DNA of 64,000 nt from assembly GCA_002683405.1 (NCBI GenBank), contig NYTH01000028.1:186001-250000 (forward strand). The letters are read 5' to 3'. The notes beneath the pieces were generated by a model. It was not told the origin of the DNA and made no database searches. It was given only the letters and a program-made list of their open reading frames with translations. Below, in pieces: positions 1-9,989 of the stretch (position 1 is its first letter; every line of letters starts with the position of its first letter). The stretch comes from Salinisphaeraceae bacterium (GTDB lineage: Bacteria; Pseudomonadota; Gammaproteobacteria; Nevskiales; Salinisphaeraceae). The position numbers were made by a program, and so were the translations under genes.

Positions 1-2
1 TT

Positions 3-80
3 CTGAGGGCCGGCCTGCTGACCGCCATCGCCGCTGGCGTGGTCCTGTTGATCTGGACGATCTTCGAGCTTCTGGTCTGA
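3..80 (+). CDS. C-terminal end of a membrane protein (partial)
   Basis: The third forward frame is open from the window edge to a TGA at 78-80. It encodes 25 residues that are almost all hydrophobic (AAGVVLLIWTIFELLV at the end), which looks like a final transmembrane helix. The rest of the gene lies outside the window, so its function cannot be judged. It is convergent with trxA. In many gammaproteobacteria rho follows trxA on the same strand; here this plus-strand gene occupies that place. Confidence 0.5.
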   Translation: MRAGLLTAIAAGVVLLIWTIFELLV

Positions 81-167
81 CACGAGCACTTCCGTAAGGT
101 GCATGCAGCGGGAGACGCTGCGAGGAATGGAATTCGGAATCGGTTATTGGTTTTATCTGGTGATCTG

Positions 168-229
168 GCTGACGCGAGCGTCAGCGCATACGCAAGAAAC
201 GGTGGCGGCACCCCGATGCGCCGCCACCG
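168..229 (-). terminator. Rho-independent terminator of trxA, next to a second hairpin
   Basis: Bases 200-229 form a perfect 10-bp stem (CGGTGGCGGC with its complement) around a 10-base loop. Read on the minus strand it is followed by TTTCTTG, so it is placed to end trxA. A second perfect inverted repeat, GCTGACGC-GA-GCGTCAGC, sits at 168-185 and could serve the plus-strand gene ending at 80, but it lacks a T-tract. Confidence 0.65.
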
Positions 230-264
230 CTGTCAACTTTCGGCTACCACGCGCCGCGTGATGC

Positions 265-591
265 TCACACGTGGCCGTTCAGGAATTCGGTGAGCTGTGA
301 CTTGGACAGCGAGCCCACCTTGGTGCCCGCGACTTCGCCGTTCTTGAACAGCATGAGTGTCGGAATCCCGCGGATGCCGTACTTGGGCGGCGTATCCTGG
401 TTTTCGTCGATGTTCAGCTTCGCCACCTTGATCTTGCCGTCGAACTCATCGGCAATTTCGTCGAGCACCGGCGCGATCATCTTGCACGGACCGCACCACT
501 CTGCCCAGTAGTCAACCAGAACGGGGGTGTCCGAGCCCAGCACGTCGGTATCGAAGCTGTCGTCGGTAACGGTAACGATATTTTCACTCAT
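265..591 (-). CDS. trxA: Thioredoxin
   Basis: This 108-residue protein is a standard single-domain thioredoxin, a cytoplasmic dithiol reductant for enzymes such as ribonucleotide reductase and PAPS reductase. The redox motif WCGPC is at residues 32-36 and the cis-proline at 77 (GIRGIPTL). The ATG at 591 gives the usual family length; a TTG four codons upstream (603) is also in frame but has no better ribosome site. The gene is divergent from the rhlB-type helicase gene, as in many gammaproteobacteria, and ends in the hairpin at 200-229. Confidence 0.95.
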   Translation of the reverse strand: MSENIVTVTDDSFDTDVLGSDTPVLVDYWAEWCGPCKMIAPVLDEIADEFDGKIKVAKLNIDENQDTPPKYGIRGIPTLMLFKNGEVAGTKVGSLSKSQLTEFLNGHV

Positions 592-987
592 TTGTTCACT
601 CAACTTTGGCGAGGTGGTCGGTATCGGATTGCGGTATGACGGGTGTCGGCGCCTGCCGGCCGACGATATATCCGGGGAACCGCAGCACGAGAACCGAGTA
701 TTGGGCCGGCTTGGCCGGCAGACAACCTGTTATGATGTTTCCGCTAAACGGAAAAGGGGCTCGAAAACCGGATTCACGCTTGGGAAGAGCCGGAGCGCTC
801 GCACAGCGCTTCACGAATTCTCTCGAAGCAGTGGCTGTATCAGCCAGGGAATTGGCCGAACTGGCCTTGACGCCTCGTATTTGAGCCCAAAAAAACCGAA
901 CTTTCAACCCCACGGCGCAAATTATGCGTTTTGCAGCACGCAAAACCGCCGGGCGGCTTCATCTCCCCGTCAGAAGAATCAGCGAAC
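592..987. promoter_or_regulatory. Divergent trxA/rhlB intergenic region with an extended -10 candidate
   Basis: This 396-bp gap holds the promoters of both neighbours. On the plus strand TGTTATGAT at 728-736 matches an extended -10 element (TGn + TATGAT). It is followed at 738-754 by a small hairpin (TTTCCG-CTAAA-CGGAAA). If this promoter is used, the helicase mRNA has a leader of about 240 bases. No clear promoter for trxA was recognised. I see no coding sequence in the gap. Confidence 0.4.
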
Positions 988-2274
988 ATGAGCGAGCAGG
1001 AACTACTCACCAACACCCGCATGGACAGTCTCGGTCTGCACCCGGACCTGCAGCGAGGCCTGGACGAACTCGGCTTCAGCCACTGCACGCCCATTCAGGC
1101 TGACTGCATCCCCAAGGCCATGCACGGCGCCGACGTCGCCGGCCAGGCCCAGACCGGTACCGGCAAGACCGCTGCCTTCCTGCTGGCCACGATGCACCGC
1201 TTGCTTTCGAATCCGCCCGAGCCGTCCGAGCGCGCGCCTCAGGAAGCCAGCCAGCCGCGCGCCTTCATGCTCGCGCCCACGCGAGAGCTCGCCATTCAGA
1301 TTCACAAGGATGCCGAGCAACTCGGCCGCTATACCGGCCTGAAACAGGTGGTCTGCTATGGCGGCGCCGGCTACGAAAGCCAGCGTGAAGCCGTGGCCGC
1401 CGGCGTGGACATTCTCATCGGCACGCCCGGCCGCCTGATCGACTACTGGAAGCAGAAGGTCTACACGCTGAAGGCCGTTGAAGTGGCCGTTCTGGACGAA
1501 GCCGACCGCATGTTCGATCTGGGCTTCATCGACGACATCCGGTTTTTGTTCCGGCGCATGCCGCCCCCGCCCAATCGGGTCAACATGCTGTTCTCTGCCA
1601 CGCTGTCACATCGGGTCCTGGAGCTCGCCTACGAGCACATGAACGACCCGGAGCTCATCAAGACCGACAGCGACACGGTGAACGCCGACGCCATCCGCCA
1701 ACAGGTCTACCACGTGGCCAAGGAAGACAAGATTGCCCTGCTGCTGGGCCTGCTTCGAAGCATCGACCCGGCCCGTACGATGGTGTTCATCAACACCAAG
1801 CGCGAAGGCGAGCGGGTGGAGGATTACCTCAATGCCAACGGCCTGAAGGCGGCCGTGCTCTCGGGCGACGTGGCCCAGGGCAAGCGCATGCGCCTGCTGG
1901 AGGAATTTTCCGAGGGTGAGCTGCCCATTCTGGTCGCCACCGACGTCGCGGCGCGCGGGCTGCACATTCCGGACGTCTCGCACGTCATCAACTACGACCT
2001 GCCGCAGGACGCCGAGGATTACGTGCACCGTATCGGCCGAACGGCGCGGGCGGGCAATACCGGCGACGCGATTTCCCTGGCCTGCGAAACCTTTGTGTAT
2101 TCGCTGCCGGACATCGAGTCCTACATTGGACACAAGCTCGACGCGACCATGCCCACCAGCGACATGTACGCCACCGACATCGTCAGGCCGGAGCCGCGCC
2201 CGCGCAAGAAGCGTGGCGGTGGACGACCAGGGGGCCGTCGCCGGCGCAGCGGCTCGGGTGGCGGCCGACGCTAA
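988..2274 (+). CDS. rhlB: DEAD-box ATP-dependent RNA helicase, RhlB type
   Basis: A 428-residue DEAD-box helicase with the Q motif (TPIQ near 34), Walker A AQTGTGK at 54-60, DEAD at 170-173, SAT near 207, and [10 protein letters not shown] in the second RecA domain. The tail is a short basic Arg/Gly-rich extension, typical of RNA-binding ends in this family. RhlB unwinds structured RNA, in enterobacteria within the RNA degradosome. Its position divergent from trxA matches rhlB in other gammaproteobacteria and favours that name over other DEAD-box paralogues. The ATG at 988 begins with MSEQELL; an in-frame ATG at 931 would only add low-complexity residues. Confidence 0.85.
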   Translation: MSEQELLTNTRMDSLGLHPDLQRGLDELGFSHCTPIQADCIPKAMHGADVAGQAQTGTGKTAAFLLATMHRLLSNPPEPSERAPQEASQPRAFMLAPTRELAIQIHKDAEQLGRYTGLKQVVCYGGAGYESQREAVAAGVDILIGTPGRLIDYWKQKVYTLKAVEVAVLDEADRMFDLGFIDDIRFLFRRMPPPPNRVNMLFSATLSHRVLELAYEHMNDPELIKTDSDTVNADAIRQQVYHVAKEDKIALLLGLLRSIDPARTMVFINTKREGERVEDYLNANGLKAAVLSGDVAQGKRMRLLEEFSEGELPILVATDVAARGLHIPDVSHVINYDLPQDAEDYVHRIGRTARAGNTGDAISLACETFVYSLPDIESYIGHKLDATMPTSDMYATDIVRPEPRPRKKRGGGRPGGRRRRSGSGGGRR

Positions 2275-2951
2275 GCGCTGTCCGGGATGATATCCGCCAG
2301 GGTGGCCGCCGTCGGCCAGTGGCTGTGCTCGCGCACGCTGCCCTGGCTGTCGGGCTCGCTGAGCGCCAGCACCTGACCGATGCCGAACGCCGCCGCGGCG
2401 GCGACCACCGACGGACTGTCGTCCACGAACAGCGCCCGGGCCGGATCAAACGGGTAACAATCCTGCAGCCGCGCCCAGAACGCCTGCGATTCCTTGGCGT
2501 GCCCCAGCGCATGCGACGTGACGATATGGTCGAAGCGCTCCGATAGCCCCGTTCTCTGCATTTTCAGGTTCACGGAATCGGGATGGGCATTGGTGACCAG
2601 CCAGGCCGGCAGGCCGCGGCGCTTGACCGCGTCGAGAAACGGCAGCGTCGCCGGCAGAGTGGCGACCAGATGCGCCACCTCCTGTTTCAATGCCACCACG
2701 TCAAGCCCGGTGGTGTCGCTCCAGAAATCCGTGCAGTACCAGCTCAGCGTGCCGGCGTTGCCGGAGAAGACCGGATCAAGCCGCTCCCGCGCCACCGCTT
2801 CGGTCAGCGAGTGATGCTCCGCGTAGCGTGCCGGCAGGTGGTACTGCCAGAAGACGTTGTCGAAATGCAGATCAAGCAGCGTGCCGTCCATGTCCAGCAT
2901 GACGGTATCCACGCGGCTCCAGTCGATCAGCGGGCGTTCGGATACGGCCAT
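2271..2951 (-). CDS. yrfG: HAD-family GMP/IMP nucleotidase
   Basis: A 226-residue haloacid dehalogenase-fold phosphatase. Motif I is DMDGT at 20-24 (nucleophile Asp20, acid/base Asp22), motif II lies in WLVTNAHP, and the acidic motif is FVDDSPS. The pattern DMDGTLLDL, then WYCTDFWS, then TNAHP and VDDS follows E. coli YrfG closely, an enzyme that dephosphorylates purine 5'-monophosphates. It is immediately preceded on the same strand by the Yip1-like gene with no spacing, so the two are probably cotranscribed. Its end overlaps the rhlB end by four bases (convergent). Confidence 0.85.
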   Translation of the reverse strand: MAVSERPLIDWSRVDTVMLDMDGTLLDLHFDNVFWQYHLPARYAEHHSLTEAVARERLDPVFSGNAGTLSWYCTDFWSDTTGLDVVALKQEVAHLVATLPATLPFLDAVKRRGLPAWLVTNAHPDSVNLKMQRTGLSERFDHIVTSHALGHAKESQAFWARLQDCYPFDPARALFVDDSPSVVAAAAAFGIGQVLALSEPDSQGSVREHSHWPTAATLADIIPDSA

Positions 2952-3446
2952 TCAGACAACCAGGCCAAGCAGAATCGCGTAGGGAATCCATCCCAGAACG
3001 ACCACGCCGATGGCCCGGCCCGTGCTCTCATAGTCCAGCGCCTGGCGCGCCGCTACCACGTTCGCGCAGAGCATCCAGATATTGGCCGCCAGCAGGGCCA
3101 GCCCGCCCAGCAGCGGCACGACGCCGGCGATGCCGACAATGCCCGGCGCACTGGCAAAGCCGAGAGTACGCAGCAGCTGACCGATATCGGCCTCGGTTCT
3201 GGGTGCGGGCAGCAGCTTGGTGCCGACCAGCCACACCGTGCTGGCCCAGATCAGCCAGCCCAGCAGGGCCACCACGGCGCCGATCAGTGCGCCCTCGCCT
3301 GCTCCGCGGCCCAGACCCATGCAGACCGCGCTCATCACCACCACGGCGCCGGCCTGCAGCGTGGCGGATTCGTCGTGCTCAACGGCCTCGTAAGTCTTGG
3401 CGTCCAGCGCCGCCGCGCCGCGCATTCGATCAATGAGACGGTTCAT
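2952..3446 (-). CDS. Yip1-family integral membrane protein
   Basis: A 164-residue protein with a hydrophilic N-terminus (MNRLIDRMRGAAALDAKTYE) followed by about four to five hydrophobic segments. The motif TYEAVEHDESATLQAGAVV leading into membrane helices is typical of bacterial Yip1-domain proteins, whose function is not established. It sits directly upstream of yrfG with abutting ends. Family assignment rests on the overall pattern, not on a catalytic motif. Confidence 0.65.
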   Translation of the reverse strand: MNRLIDRMRGAAALDAKTYEAVEHDESATLQAGAVVVMSAVCMGLGRGAGEGALIGAVVALLGWLIWASTVWLVGTKLLPAPRTEADIGQLLRTLGFASAPGIVGIAGVVPLLGGLALLAANIWMLCANVVAARQALDYESTGRAIGVVVLGWIPYAILLGLVV

Positions 3447-3600
3447 GTCTGTCGATTCCCGCGTGAAGTTTCAGCCTGCGCATCATAGCGAAAGGGCGGG
3501 GTCGGTCGCAGCGTGACTGTCCCCAAGGTAAGATGCGCCGCCTTGCAGTGCCCCGGCATAGTCCGGCCCTGATCCAGCCACGCGCATACGGCAGCCCGAC

Positions 3601-4398
3601 ATGAAATCACTTTCCAACCTGTTGCCCGGCGTTCGCGCCATTGCCGAAGACGCCGGCGAAGCCATCATGCAGGTGTACAGCCGTGAATTCGAGGTCGAGG
3701 ACAAGGCCGATGACAGCCCGCTGACCGAAGCAGACCTGGCGGCGCACCGCATCATCGTGGCCGGGCTGGAAGCACTGACGCCGGCCACGCCCTGTCTGTC
3801 CGAGGAGGGTGAAGCCGTCGAATTCGAAACCCGCCGCGGCTGGTCACGCTACTGGCTGATCGACCCGCTCGACGGAACGCGGGAATTCGTCAAGAAGAAC
3901 GGCGAGTTCACCGTCAATATTGCGCTGATCGAAGACGGCGAGCCGGTGCTTGGCGTGGTGCATGCCCCGGTGCAGAAATGCAGCTGGATCGGCGCGCGTG
4001 GGGTCGGTGCGGAAAAGATAACGGAGCACGACAGCGCCCCGCTGCGCACCGCCGTGGCCGACCCCTCGCGTCCGCGTCTGCTGGTAAGCAAGTCGCACAA
4101 TAATGACGAAACCCGCGCGCTGCTCGAACGCTTCGACGACTACGAGGCGCTCTCCGTGGGGTCATCGCTCAAGTTCTGCGTGGTGGCGGAAGGCGCGGCC
4201 GATTTCTATCCGCGCCTGGGGCCCACCTCGGAATGGGACACGGCCGCGGCCCATGCGGTGCTGCTTGAAGCCGGTGGCCATGTGGTAGACACCGCCGGCA
4301 AGCCGTTACGCTACAACCAGAAGGAATCCATCCTGAACCCGCATTTTCTCGCCTTCGGCGACGTACAGATTGATTGGCCTGCCTATCTGGAAGATTGA
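3601..4398 (+). CDS. cysQ: 3'(2'),5'-bisphosphate nucleotidase
   Basis: A 265-residue member of the inositol-monophosphatase superfamily. It hydrolyses 3'-phosphoadenosine 5'-phosphate to AMP, clearing a by-product of sulfate assimilation. The metal-binding signature is visible: SEEGE at 67-71, and DPLDGTREF at 88-96 with the two Asp residues that bind Mg2+. The C-terminal SEWDTAAAHAVLLEAGG matches the second family motif. The arrangement LSEEGE...WLIDPLDGTREFVKKNGEFTVNIALIE is CysQ-like rather than SuhB-like. It is transcribed alone. Confidence 0.9.
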   Translation: MKSLSNLLPGVRAIAEDAGEAIMQVYSREFEVEDKADDSPLTEADLAAHRIIVAGLEALTPATPCLSEEGEAVEFETRRGWSRYWLIDPLDGTREFVKKNGEFTVNIALIEDGEPVLGVVHAPVQKCSWIGARGVGAEKITEHDSAPLRTAVADPSRPRLLVSKSHNNDETRALLERFDDYEALSVGSSLKFCVVAEGAADFYPRLGPTSEWDTAAAHAVLLEAGGHVVDTAGKPLRYNQKESILNPHFLAFGDVQIDWPAYLED

Positions 4399-4426
4399 GA
4401 CGGCAGCCTCAACCGGGACGCCGCAG

Positions 4427-5038
4427 TCACACGTTGCGCGCGTGCAGCAGCTTCCAGTATCCGAAAAGATTGACCGGCTCGATATCGACACTGTCCAGTT
4501 CGGCCGTGCTGAGGAATTCACCCAGCGGGAAGGAAGTCCGGAATCCCACGAGCTTGGAGATGGGCGAAATCATCCGTTCGCAGGCGGCAATGGGGCCGTC
4601 ATCGCGACTGAAATGATTGATCACGAACAGGTCGCCGCCGGGGCGGCACACGCGCTTCATTTCACGCATCATCGCGGCCGGGTCGGGCACGACGGACGCG
4701 ACATACATAGCCACGACCTTGTCGAAGCTGTTGTCCGCATACTCCAGAGCCTGTGCATCCATCAGCTCCAGCGAGATGCGGTGAGCGTCGCCATTCAGGC
4801 GCGCTCGCGCCTGTTCCAGCATGTGCGGAGATACGTCTATTCCGGTGACTTTCACGTCTTCCGGGTAGTGCACAAGCGACAGTCCGGTACCCACGCCCAC
4901 TTCCAGAATCCGATCGCCCGGCTTGCAGCCCATCTTGCTGACGGCAAGTTGTCGGCCGGGCTCGAAAACGGCGCCAAACACACGGTCATAACTCTTGGCC
5001 ATGCGTTTGTACGCTGTGACTACCGATTGTTCATCCAT
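4427..5038 (-). CDS. pmtA: SAM-dependent phospholipid (PE) N-methyltransferase
   Basis: A 203-residue class I methyltransferase with the SAM-binding motif LEVGVGTGLS at 45-54, an acidic residue after strand 2 (TGIDVSPHMLEQAR), and the post-motif VDPAAMMREMKRVCRPGGDLFVINHF. This layout, including the closing SxxGFRTSFPL and NLFGYWKLL, resembles the Rhodobacter-type PmtA that converts phosphatidylethanolamine stepwise to phosphatidylcholine. Substrate assignment is by resemblance. I use the ATG at 5038, which has GGAGG ten bases upstream; a TTG at 5044 is also possible. Confidence 0.7.
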   Translation of the reverse strand: MDEQSVVTAYKRMAKSYDRVFGAVFEPGRQLAVSKMGCKPGDRILEVGVGTGLSLVHYPEDVKVTGIDVSPHMLEQARARLNGDAHRISLELMDAQALEYADNSFDKVVAMYVASVVPDPAAMMREMKRVCRPGGDLFVINHFSRDDGPIAACERMISPISKLVGFRTSFPLGEFLSTAELDSVDIEPVNLFGYWKLLHARNV

Positions 5039-5140
5039 GCGCAAGCATCCTCCGTCAGGCAGCGTCCCGGCCGGCGGACTGCCGCGCCGGCTGGAGCGTG
5101 GCGGGTATCATACGCGTCGGCGCACAACGGGCCAATTCGG

Positions 5141-5767
5141 CTACGTCGGCGCGGCCGGCATCCGGCCCCCCGCGCGACCGCGAGTCAACCCCGACATTGG
5201 CATGGCAGCCTGGCCGCGGGCATCGTCCAGACCCGGCGGCCGCTTCGATTCGGGTCCGTCCTCGTCCACCGGTCGGTACTGACTGCCCTCACCAAAGAAG
5301 CGGACCGCACACAGACGCGGCGCCCGGCCCGGATCAAACCAATGCGGGACATTGGCCGGCAGGAGGATGAAATCGCCGGGCGAACAGAACAGGGCGTAAA
5401 CGCTTCCGGCATGGCCGCGCAGACAGAACAGCGCCTGCCCGGCCAGTATCAGACGGCCCTCGTCCGCGCTGTGGCAATGCTCACGCAAGCAATTCCGGCG
5501 AATGCGATCCAGATCGGGGGTATCGGCGTGCAGCGTCAGCGCATCAATGCCCGAGAAGGCATGATCCTGCATCAGGCCATTCACCTGCTGCCGGCAGGAT
5601 TCGATGATCTCGTCCTGGGCCGCGTCGAGGTCGGGAACCACGCCGGGCAGATAGACCTGCTCGAGCCGCACGCCCAGTTCGTCGAGCTGCGCCGCAATCC
5701 GGGCGCGGTCGGCCGTCGTGCTGACGGGCTCGATCTCGCCCGCTTCGTATGTTTTCAAAAGCGCCAT
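5141..5767 (-). CDS. mtnD: Acireductone dioxygenase (methionine salvage)
   Basis: A 208-residue cupin. The metal ligands of acireductone dioxygenase are all present: His97, His99 and Glu103 in HCHSADEG, and His142 in VPHWFDPG. The surrounding RLILAGQALFCLRG and GDFILLPANVPHWF are typical of the family. The enzyme cleaves the acireductone of the methylthioadenosine salvage pathway to the keto acid precursor of methionine. The protein is about 25 residues longer than usual, with a polar Gly/Arg-rich tail. No other mtn gene is in the window. Confidence 0.85.
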   Translation of the reverse strand: MALLKTYEAGEIEPVSTTADRARIAAQLDELGVRLEQVYLPGVVPDLDAAQDEIIESCRQQVNGLMQDHAFSGIDALTLHADTPDLDRIRRNCLREHCHSADEGRLILAGQALFCLRGHAGSVYALFCSPGDFILLPANVPHWFDPGRAPRLCAVRFFGEGSQYRPVDEDGPESKRPPGLDDARGQAAMPMSGLTRGRAGGRMPAAPT

Positions 5768-5967
5768 TCAAATGTCCAGGCGCCATGGCAAGGCGCGGTT
5801 CGTGGTGCCGAAGCGCGCGCACTTTACCCGGTGTTGCCGGGTGAAACAACGAAACCGCGCGGCGGGTTTCCCCGGCCTGAAACACGCGCGCAAGCCGAAC
5901 CGAGCGGCGCCAGCCGCACTATCACCGCCGGCCACGCAAAGCCGGTCCGCCGCCCACCAGCTGCGTC

Positions 5968-7341
5968 ATGAATCGCCCAGACCGCGATTCGGTCCGAAAC
6001 GCAACCGGCTACCTGAGTCTTTTGCAGCTGGCCTGGCCGATCATTCTGGCCAACTCGAGCGCCCCCCTGCTCGGCCTGGTGGATACGGCGGTCATCGGCC
6101 ACACGGGCAACAGTGCGCAGGTGGGCGCGCTGGCGCTGGGGGGCCTGATCTTCGGCTTCATGTACTGGAGCATGGGGTTCCTGCGGATGGGCACGACCGG
6201 CTTCACCGCCCGTGCGGACGGCGCCGGAGACGAATCGGAGATACGCGCTGCGGCCGGTCGGGCGCTGCTGCTGGGCCTGGGGATTGGCGCGGTCTTTCTG
6301 GCGCTGCAGTGGCCCCTGCTTCGAGGCGCGCTGCTGCTGCTTGGCGGCAGCGAGGCGGTGGAAGGCGCGACCGCGGAATATTTTGCCTACCGAATCTGGG
6401 GCGCACCGGCGGCGCTGGGCAGCTTCGCGCTAATGGGCCTTTTCATTGGTCTGGGAAAAAGCGGCTACCTGCTTGCCGCCCAGCTGTTCCTCAACGGCCT
6501 GAACGTCACCCTGGACCTGTGGTTCGCCGGCTGGCTGGGCTGGGGTGTCGCGGGCGTGGGGCTGGGTACCGCCCTGGCGGAATGGGCGGCATTCGGCTTG
6601 TCCCTGTGGCTGGCGTGGCGCCTGCTTGGCGGGCGTCACAACGACGTCCTGCCATTCCTGCCGCTGGACAAGCTGCGGGACAGCGCAGGCTGGCGCGCCA
6701 CGCTGCGGGCCAACAGCGACATCATGCTGCGCACGCTGCTGATGCTGGCCGCCTTCTCGTTCTTCATCAACAGCGGCGCCGGGTTCGGCGACGCAGTTCT
6801 GGCCGCCAACCATATTCTGCTTCAGCTGATCAGCCTGAGCGCATTCTTTCTGGATGGTTTTGCCAACGCGGTAGAGCCTATGGTCGGGCGCGCGGCTGGT
6901 CAGGGCAATCTGCGGCAGTTCGACCGGGCGGCCCGCCGCTCGCTGCATCTTGCCGCGGTTACGGCCATGCTGCTGGCAACTCTGATCGCCGCGTTCGGCC
7001 CGCTGGCGGTGGGCTGGATGACCGACCTGACGCCGCTACGCGTGCTGGCGGGCCAGTACATGCCGTTCTGCGCGATCTACGTGCTGCTCTCCTTCGGCGC
7101 TTTCCAGCTTGACGGCATCTTCATCGGCACCAGTCGAACAGCGGCCATGCGCAACATGTCCCTGTTGTCGGTCGCCGTCTTCCTGGCAGCCGGTGTGCCG
7201 GCGGCAGCCCTGGCCGGAAACACGGGGCTGTGGATTTGCTTCATCCTGTATGTCGCGGCGCGCGCCGTGACGCTGGCGTTCTGCATGCCAGCGCTGCGAC
7301 GCAATATCCGACAATCACAGACAGCTTCCGATCCTGAATGA
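5968..7341 (+). CDS. dinF: MATE-family efflux transporter, DinF subgroup
   Basis: A 457-residue membrane protein with about twelve hydrophobic segments. The opening [27 protein letters not shown] and the later [18 protein letters not shown] are the paired MATE signatures, and [17 protein letters not shown] is typical of the DinF branch. These proteins expel organic cations or oxidised compounds using Na+ or H+ gradients. The gene leads an operon: its stop overlaps the next start (ATGA at 7338-7341), followed by the cation exchanger and the DksA-like gene. Confidence 0.85.
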   Translation: MNRPDRDSVRNATGYLSLLQLAWPIILANSSAPLLGLVDTAVIGHTGNSAQVGALALGGLIFGFMYWSMGFLRMGTTGFTARADGAGDESEIRAAAGRALLLGLGIGAVFLALQWPLLRGALLLLGGSEAVEGATAEYFAYRIWGAPAALGSFALMGLFIGLGKSGYLLAAQLFLNGLNVTLDLWFAGWLGWGVAGVGLGTALAEWAAFGLSLWLAWRLLGGRHNDVLPFLPLDKLRDSAGWRATLRANSDIMLRTLLMLAAFSFFINSGAGFGDAVLAANHILLQLISLSAFFLDGFANAVEPMVGRAAGQGNLRQFDRAARRSLHLAAVTAMLLATLIAAFGPLAVGWMTDLTPLRVLAGQYMPFCAIYVLLSFGAFQLDGIFIGTSRTAAMRNMSLLSVAVFLAAGVPAAALAGNTGLWICFILYVAARAVTLAFCMPALRRNIRQSQTASDPE

Positions 7342-8390
7342 GTCTGATCAACCTGGGCAATCTGCCGCTCGCGGCGGTCATTGCGGTGTTTCTGGCATCG
7401 GCCGGCGTCATCGCGCTGGCCGGCACTCGCATGACGCGACTGGCCGATCGGCTGGCCGACCTGACCGGTATGGGTGAAGCGCTGTTCGGCGCGGTCCTGC
7501 TGGGCGGCGTGACATCGCTGCCGGGCATCCTGGCGTCGGTGGTGGCGGCGCTCGAGGGCTACCCGCAGCTGGCCGTCAGCAACGCCGTGGGCGGGATTGC
7601 GGCGCAGATCACCTTTTTGGCCGTGGCGGATATCTTCTACCGCAAGGCCAATCTTGAGCACGCGGCCGCCTCGGTTGAAAATCTGGTCCAGGCCGCCCTG
7701 CTGGGTGCCCTGCTGTCGATTCCGCTGCTCGCCATGTCGGCCCCGGACTTCCACGTCTGGGGCGTCAATCCGGCGTCGGTGCTGCTGATTGGCGCCTATG
7801 TGTTCGGCATCCGCCTCGTGGCACAGGCACGCAGCGGCGCCTACTGGCAGCCGCGCCACACCGCCGAAACCACGCTCGACGAACCGGATGAGCCGGCGCC
7901 TGGCGCAACGCGCAGTGCGCTATGGCGGGTGTGGGGCGCGTTCGCGCTGTACGGCGGCATCGTTGCCGTCGCCGGCTACACCGTCGCCGAAAGCGGTATC
8001 GCCCTGAGTCAGCGCACGGGGCTGTCGGAAACGGTGGTGGGCGGTCTGTTCACGGCCATCGCCACGTCACTGCCCGAGCTGGTGACCTCCATCGCCGCCG
8101 TGCGGCGCGGCGCCCTGACGCTGGCAGTGGGCGGCATTATCGGCGGCAACAGCTTTGATGTGCTTTTCGTGGCCTTCTCGGATGTGGCCTACCGCCCCGG
8201 CTCGATCTACCACGCCATCAACGAGCAGCAGATTTTCGTCATTGCGCTCAGCCTGCTGCTCAACGGCATCCTGCTGCTGGGCCTGCTGCGCCGCGAGCGG
8301 CGCGGAATTGCCAACATCGGTTTCGAAAGCTTTCTGGTGCTCCTGCTCTACGCCGGCGGTTTTGCCCTGATCAGCCTGAGCCAGGCATGA
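7338..8390 (+). CDS. Sodium/calcium exchanger (CaCA) family protein
   Basis: A 350-residue membrane protein with two internally related halves of about five helices each. Both halves contain the alpha-repeat that forms the ion site: [16 protein letters not shown] and, with near-perfect family agreement, [17 protein letters not shown] followed by [10 protein letters not shown]. Family members exchange Ca2+ for Na+ or H+ across the inner membrane. The first repeat has Pro-Gly where the second has Pro-Glu, so one canonical acidic ligand is missing, which may alter ion choice. It overlaps both neighbours by ATGA. Confidence 0.8.
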   Translation: MSLINLGNLPLAAVIAVFLASAGVIALAGTRMTRLADRLADLTGMGEALFGAVLLGGVTSLPGILASVVAALEGYPQLAVSNAVGGIAAQITFLAVADIFYRKANLEHAAASVENLVQAALLGALLSIPLLAMSAPDFHVWGVNPASVLLIGAYVFGIRLVAQARSGAYWQPRHTAETTLDEPDEPAPGATRSALWRVWGAFALYGGIVAVAGYTVAESGIALSQRTGLSETVVGGLFTAIATSLPELVTSIAAVRRGALTLAVGGIIGGNSFDVLFVAFSDVAYRPGSIYHAINEQQIFVIALSLLLNGILLLGLLRRERRGIANIGFESFLVLLLYAGGFALISLSQA

Positions 8391-8725
8391 CGGACAGCAT
8401 CAGGCAGCAGCTGCTTGACGCCCTTGCCCGGCTTGAATCCGGCGAGCAGGCCCGGCGGGGCATGGGGCAAACAGTCGAACTGGACCAGACGCGTACCGGC
8501 CGGCTGTCACGCATGGACGCCCTGGCGGCCCAGCAGATGGCAGCCGCCGGGGAACGTCGTGCCCGCGCGCAGATACAGCGGCTCAAGGCCGCTCTGCGTC
8601 GTGTCGAAGACGGCAGTTACGGCGACTGCCTGGACTGCGGCGAGGCCATTGCGCCCGGCCGGCTGCAGGCGGATCCCGCCGCTACATGCTGTATCGCCTG
8701 TGCCAGCCGCCGCGAGACCGGGTGA
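8387..8725 (+). CDS. DksA/TraR-type C4 zinc-finger protein
   Basis: A 112-residue protein with a helical N-terminal half and a C-terminal C4 zinc finger: CLDC at 81-84 and CIAC at 102-105. The finger motif [11 protein letters not shown] and the closing CASRRE are typical of short DksA-like proteins. These can bind the secondary channel of RNA polymerase, though the DxxDxA tip motif of true DksA is not clear here. It is the last gene of the MATE / exchanger operon, starting inside the exchanger's stop codon. Confidence 0.8.
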   Translation: MTDSIRQQLLDALARLESGEQARRGMGQTVELDQTRTGRLSRMDALAAQQMAAAGERRARAQIQRLKAALRRVEDGSYGDCLDCGEAIAPGRLQADPAATCCIACASRRETG

Positions 8726-8734
8726 CCGAGGCCG

Positions 8735-9403
8735 CTATTCCGGCGCTATCAGCAGCTCGCGTAGCTGATCTGCCACGCCGCCACAGGCGGCCGATCGGGT
8801 ACGCGCCACCATGGGAATGGGAATCAGCACCGCCGGCATGTAAGACGTGCCGGTGGCGTCCACGCTGACGCGGCCCACCGCGGTGCGCTTTTCAAGATCC
8901 CAGACCGATGCTTCGTATTCCGCCTGATTCTCCCACCAGACAAAGCCGAGGCACCCGCCGCCACCGGGCCCCGCCGCGCAGGACATGCCGCCCCCGCGGT
9001 CCTTGTCGCTGGTGTAGCCGTCCAGCCAGACCAGATACCGCACCCCCAGCTCGGCGACCCGCGCTTCGACCGCGCTGTCGGCCAGCAGCCGGGCCAGACC
9101 GGCCGGATCCTGCGGCGCCGTGCGCGGCTCGAACCAGGGAAACATGCCGTTGCGGAAATCGGCCTCCGAGAGCACGGTGACCGGGCCACCCTCCAGCCGG
9201 TCCGCCACGCAGGCGACCACGCCCGCCTCGGCCTGATTACCGACGTTCTGCTTGCGGCCCAGCACGACCACACCGTGGCCGGAGCCCGGCGCCGCGGCGG
9301 TCACCGGCGATTCGCGCAACTGCTCCACCTTGCTGCTCACACAGCCACCCAGCGCCAGGCCGAGGGCCAGAGTGACGATCGCGCGCCGGCTAGCGCTCGA
9401 CAT
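8735..9403 (-). CDS. Lipoprotein of unknown function, last gene of the vWA/TolQ operon
   Basis: A 222-residue protein with a lipoprotein signal: basic start, hydrophobic stretch and lipobox LGGC with Cys21. The mature part has a Gly-rich cysteine segment (GGGMSCAAGPGGGGC) and motifs such as VRYLVWLDG and YEASVWDLEKR that recall CsgG/TolB-like accessory lipoproteins; this is resemblance only. The ATG at 9403 lies 14 bases inside the preceding gene, so translation is probably coupled. It is the most distal gene of the twelve-gene operon. Confidence 0.65.
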   Translation of the reverse strand: MSSASRRAIVTLALGLALGGCVSSKVEQLRESPVTAAAPGSGHGVVVLGRKQNVGNQAEAGVVACVADRLEGGPVTVLSEADFRNGMFPWFEPRTAPQDPAGLARLLADSAVEARVAELGVRYLVWLDGYTSDKDRGGGMSCAAGPGGGGCLGFVWWENQAEYEASVWDLEKRTAVGRVSVDATGTSYMPAVLIPIPMVARTRSAACGGVADQLRELLIAPE

Positions 9404-9989
9404 GACTCTGCAGCGCTGCATCCCGCGCAAACCGGACCGCGAAGCCGGCAGCCGCATCGCGCAGCGCCATTTCCGTGGCGTCGCGCAACGCATCGCTGCC
9501 GCCCAGGAAACGGGCCTCACTGCGGCCATAGGCAGTCAGCGGCCACTCGCTCAGCAGCGTCCCCTGTCCATCGTGAAAACGAAGCTGGTACTTGAACCAG
9601 GCTTCGTAGAATTCCGTGAAGCTCAGCTCGGGCGTGCTGAACTGGAAATCCACCAGCTCGGGCGTCACCACGAGATCGACTTCCGGCGCCGGCTGCTCGC
9701 CTTCGAGGCGCTCGGACTGCGTGAACATGCCGTCCAGAAGCTGACTGAACATGGCGGTGTTGGCCTGGCCAATGGCAATATCCCAGCGACCGGCGCCTTC
9801 CAGTTCCTCGCTGTGCCGATAGTTGGCGAACGCGGCGCTGACTCGCAGCGCCACCCGCGCGTCCTTCTTCTGCATGACGGGCACGGGGAATTCCTGCCCC
9901 ACCTGAACCGACTTCGGCCCGCAGCCCACCATCAGCAGCATCGTCACCAGCCCCAGAACAGGGAAAGATCGCCCGGCAGCGCGTGTCAT
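9390..9989 (-). CDS. Lipoprotein of unknown function
   Basis: A 199-residue predicted outer-membrane lipoprotein: MTRAAGRSF start, hydrophobic core, lipobox MVGC with Cys23. The mature part alternates short strands and helices (VALRVSAAFANYR, IAIGQANTAMFSQLLDGMF, PELVDFQFSTPELSFTEFYEAWFKYQLRF), like small auxiliary lipoproteins of envelope machines. I do not recognise the family. The ATG at 9989 overlaps the stop of the upstream vWA gene (ATGA), so it belongs to the same operon. Confidence 0.65.
   Translation of the reverse strand: MTRAAGRSFPVLGLVTMLLMVGCGPKSVQVGQEFPVPVMQKKDARVALRVSAAFANYRHSEELEGAGRWDIAIGQANTAMFSQLLDGMFTQSERLEGEQPAPEVDLVVTPELVDFQFSTPELSFTEFYEAWFKYQLRFHDGQGTLLSEWPLTAYGRSEARFLGGSDALRDATEMALRDAAAGFAVRFARDAALQSHVER

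Noticed and set aside
5718-7112. An alternative plus-strand frame overlapping the MATE gene
   Set aside because: It is a GC-driven shadow in a different frame; the MATE frame has membrane helices and family motifs.
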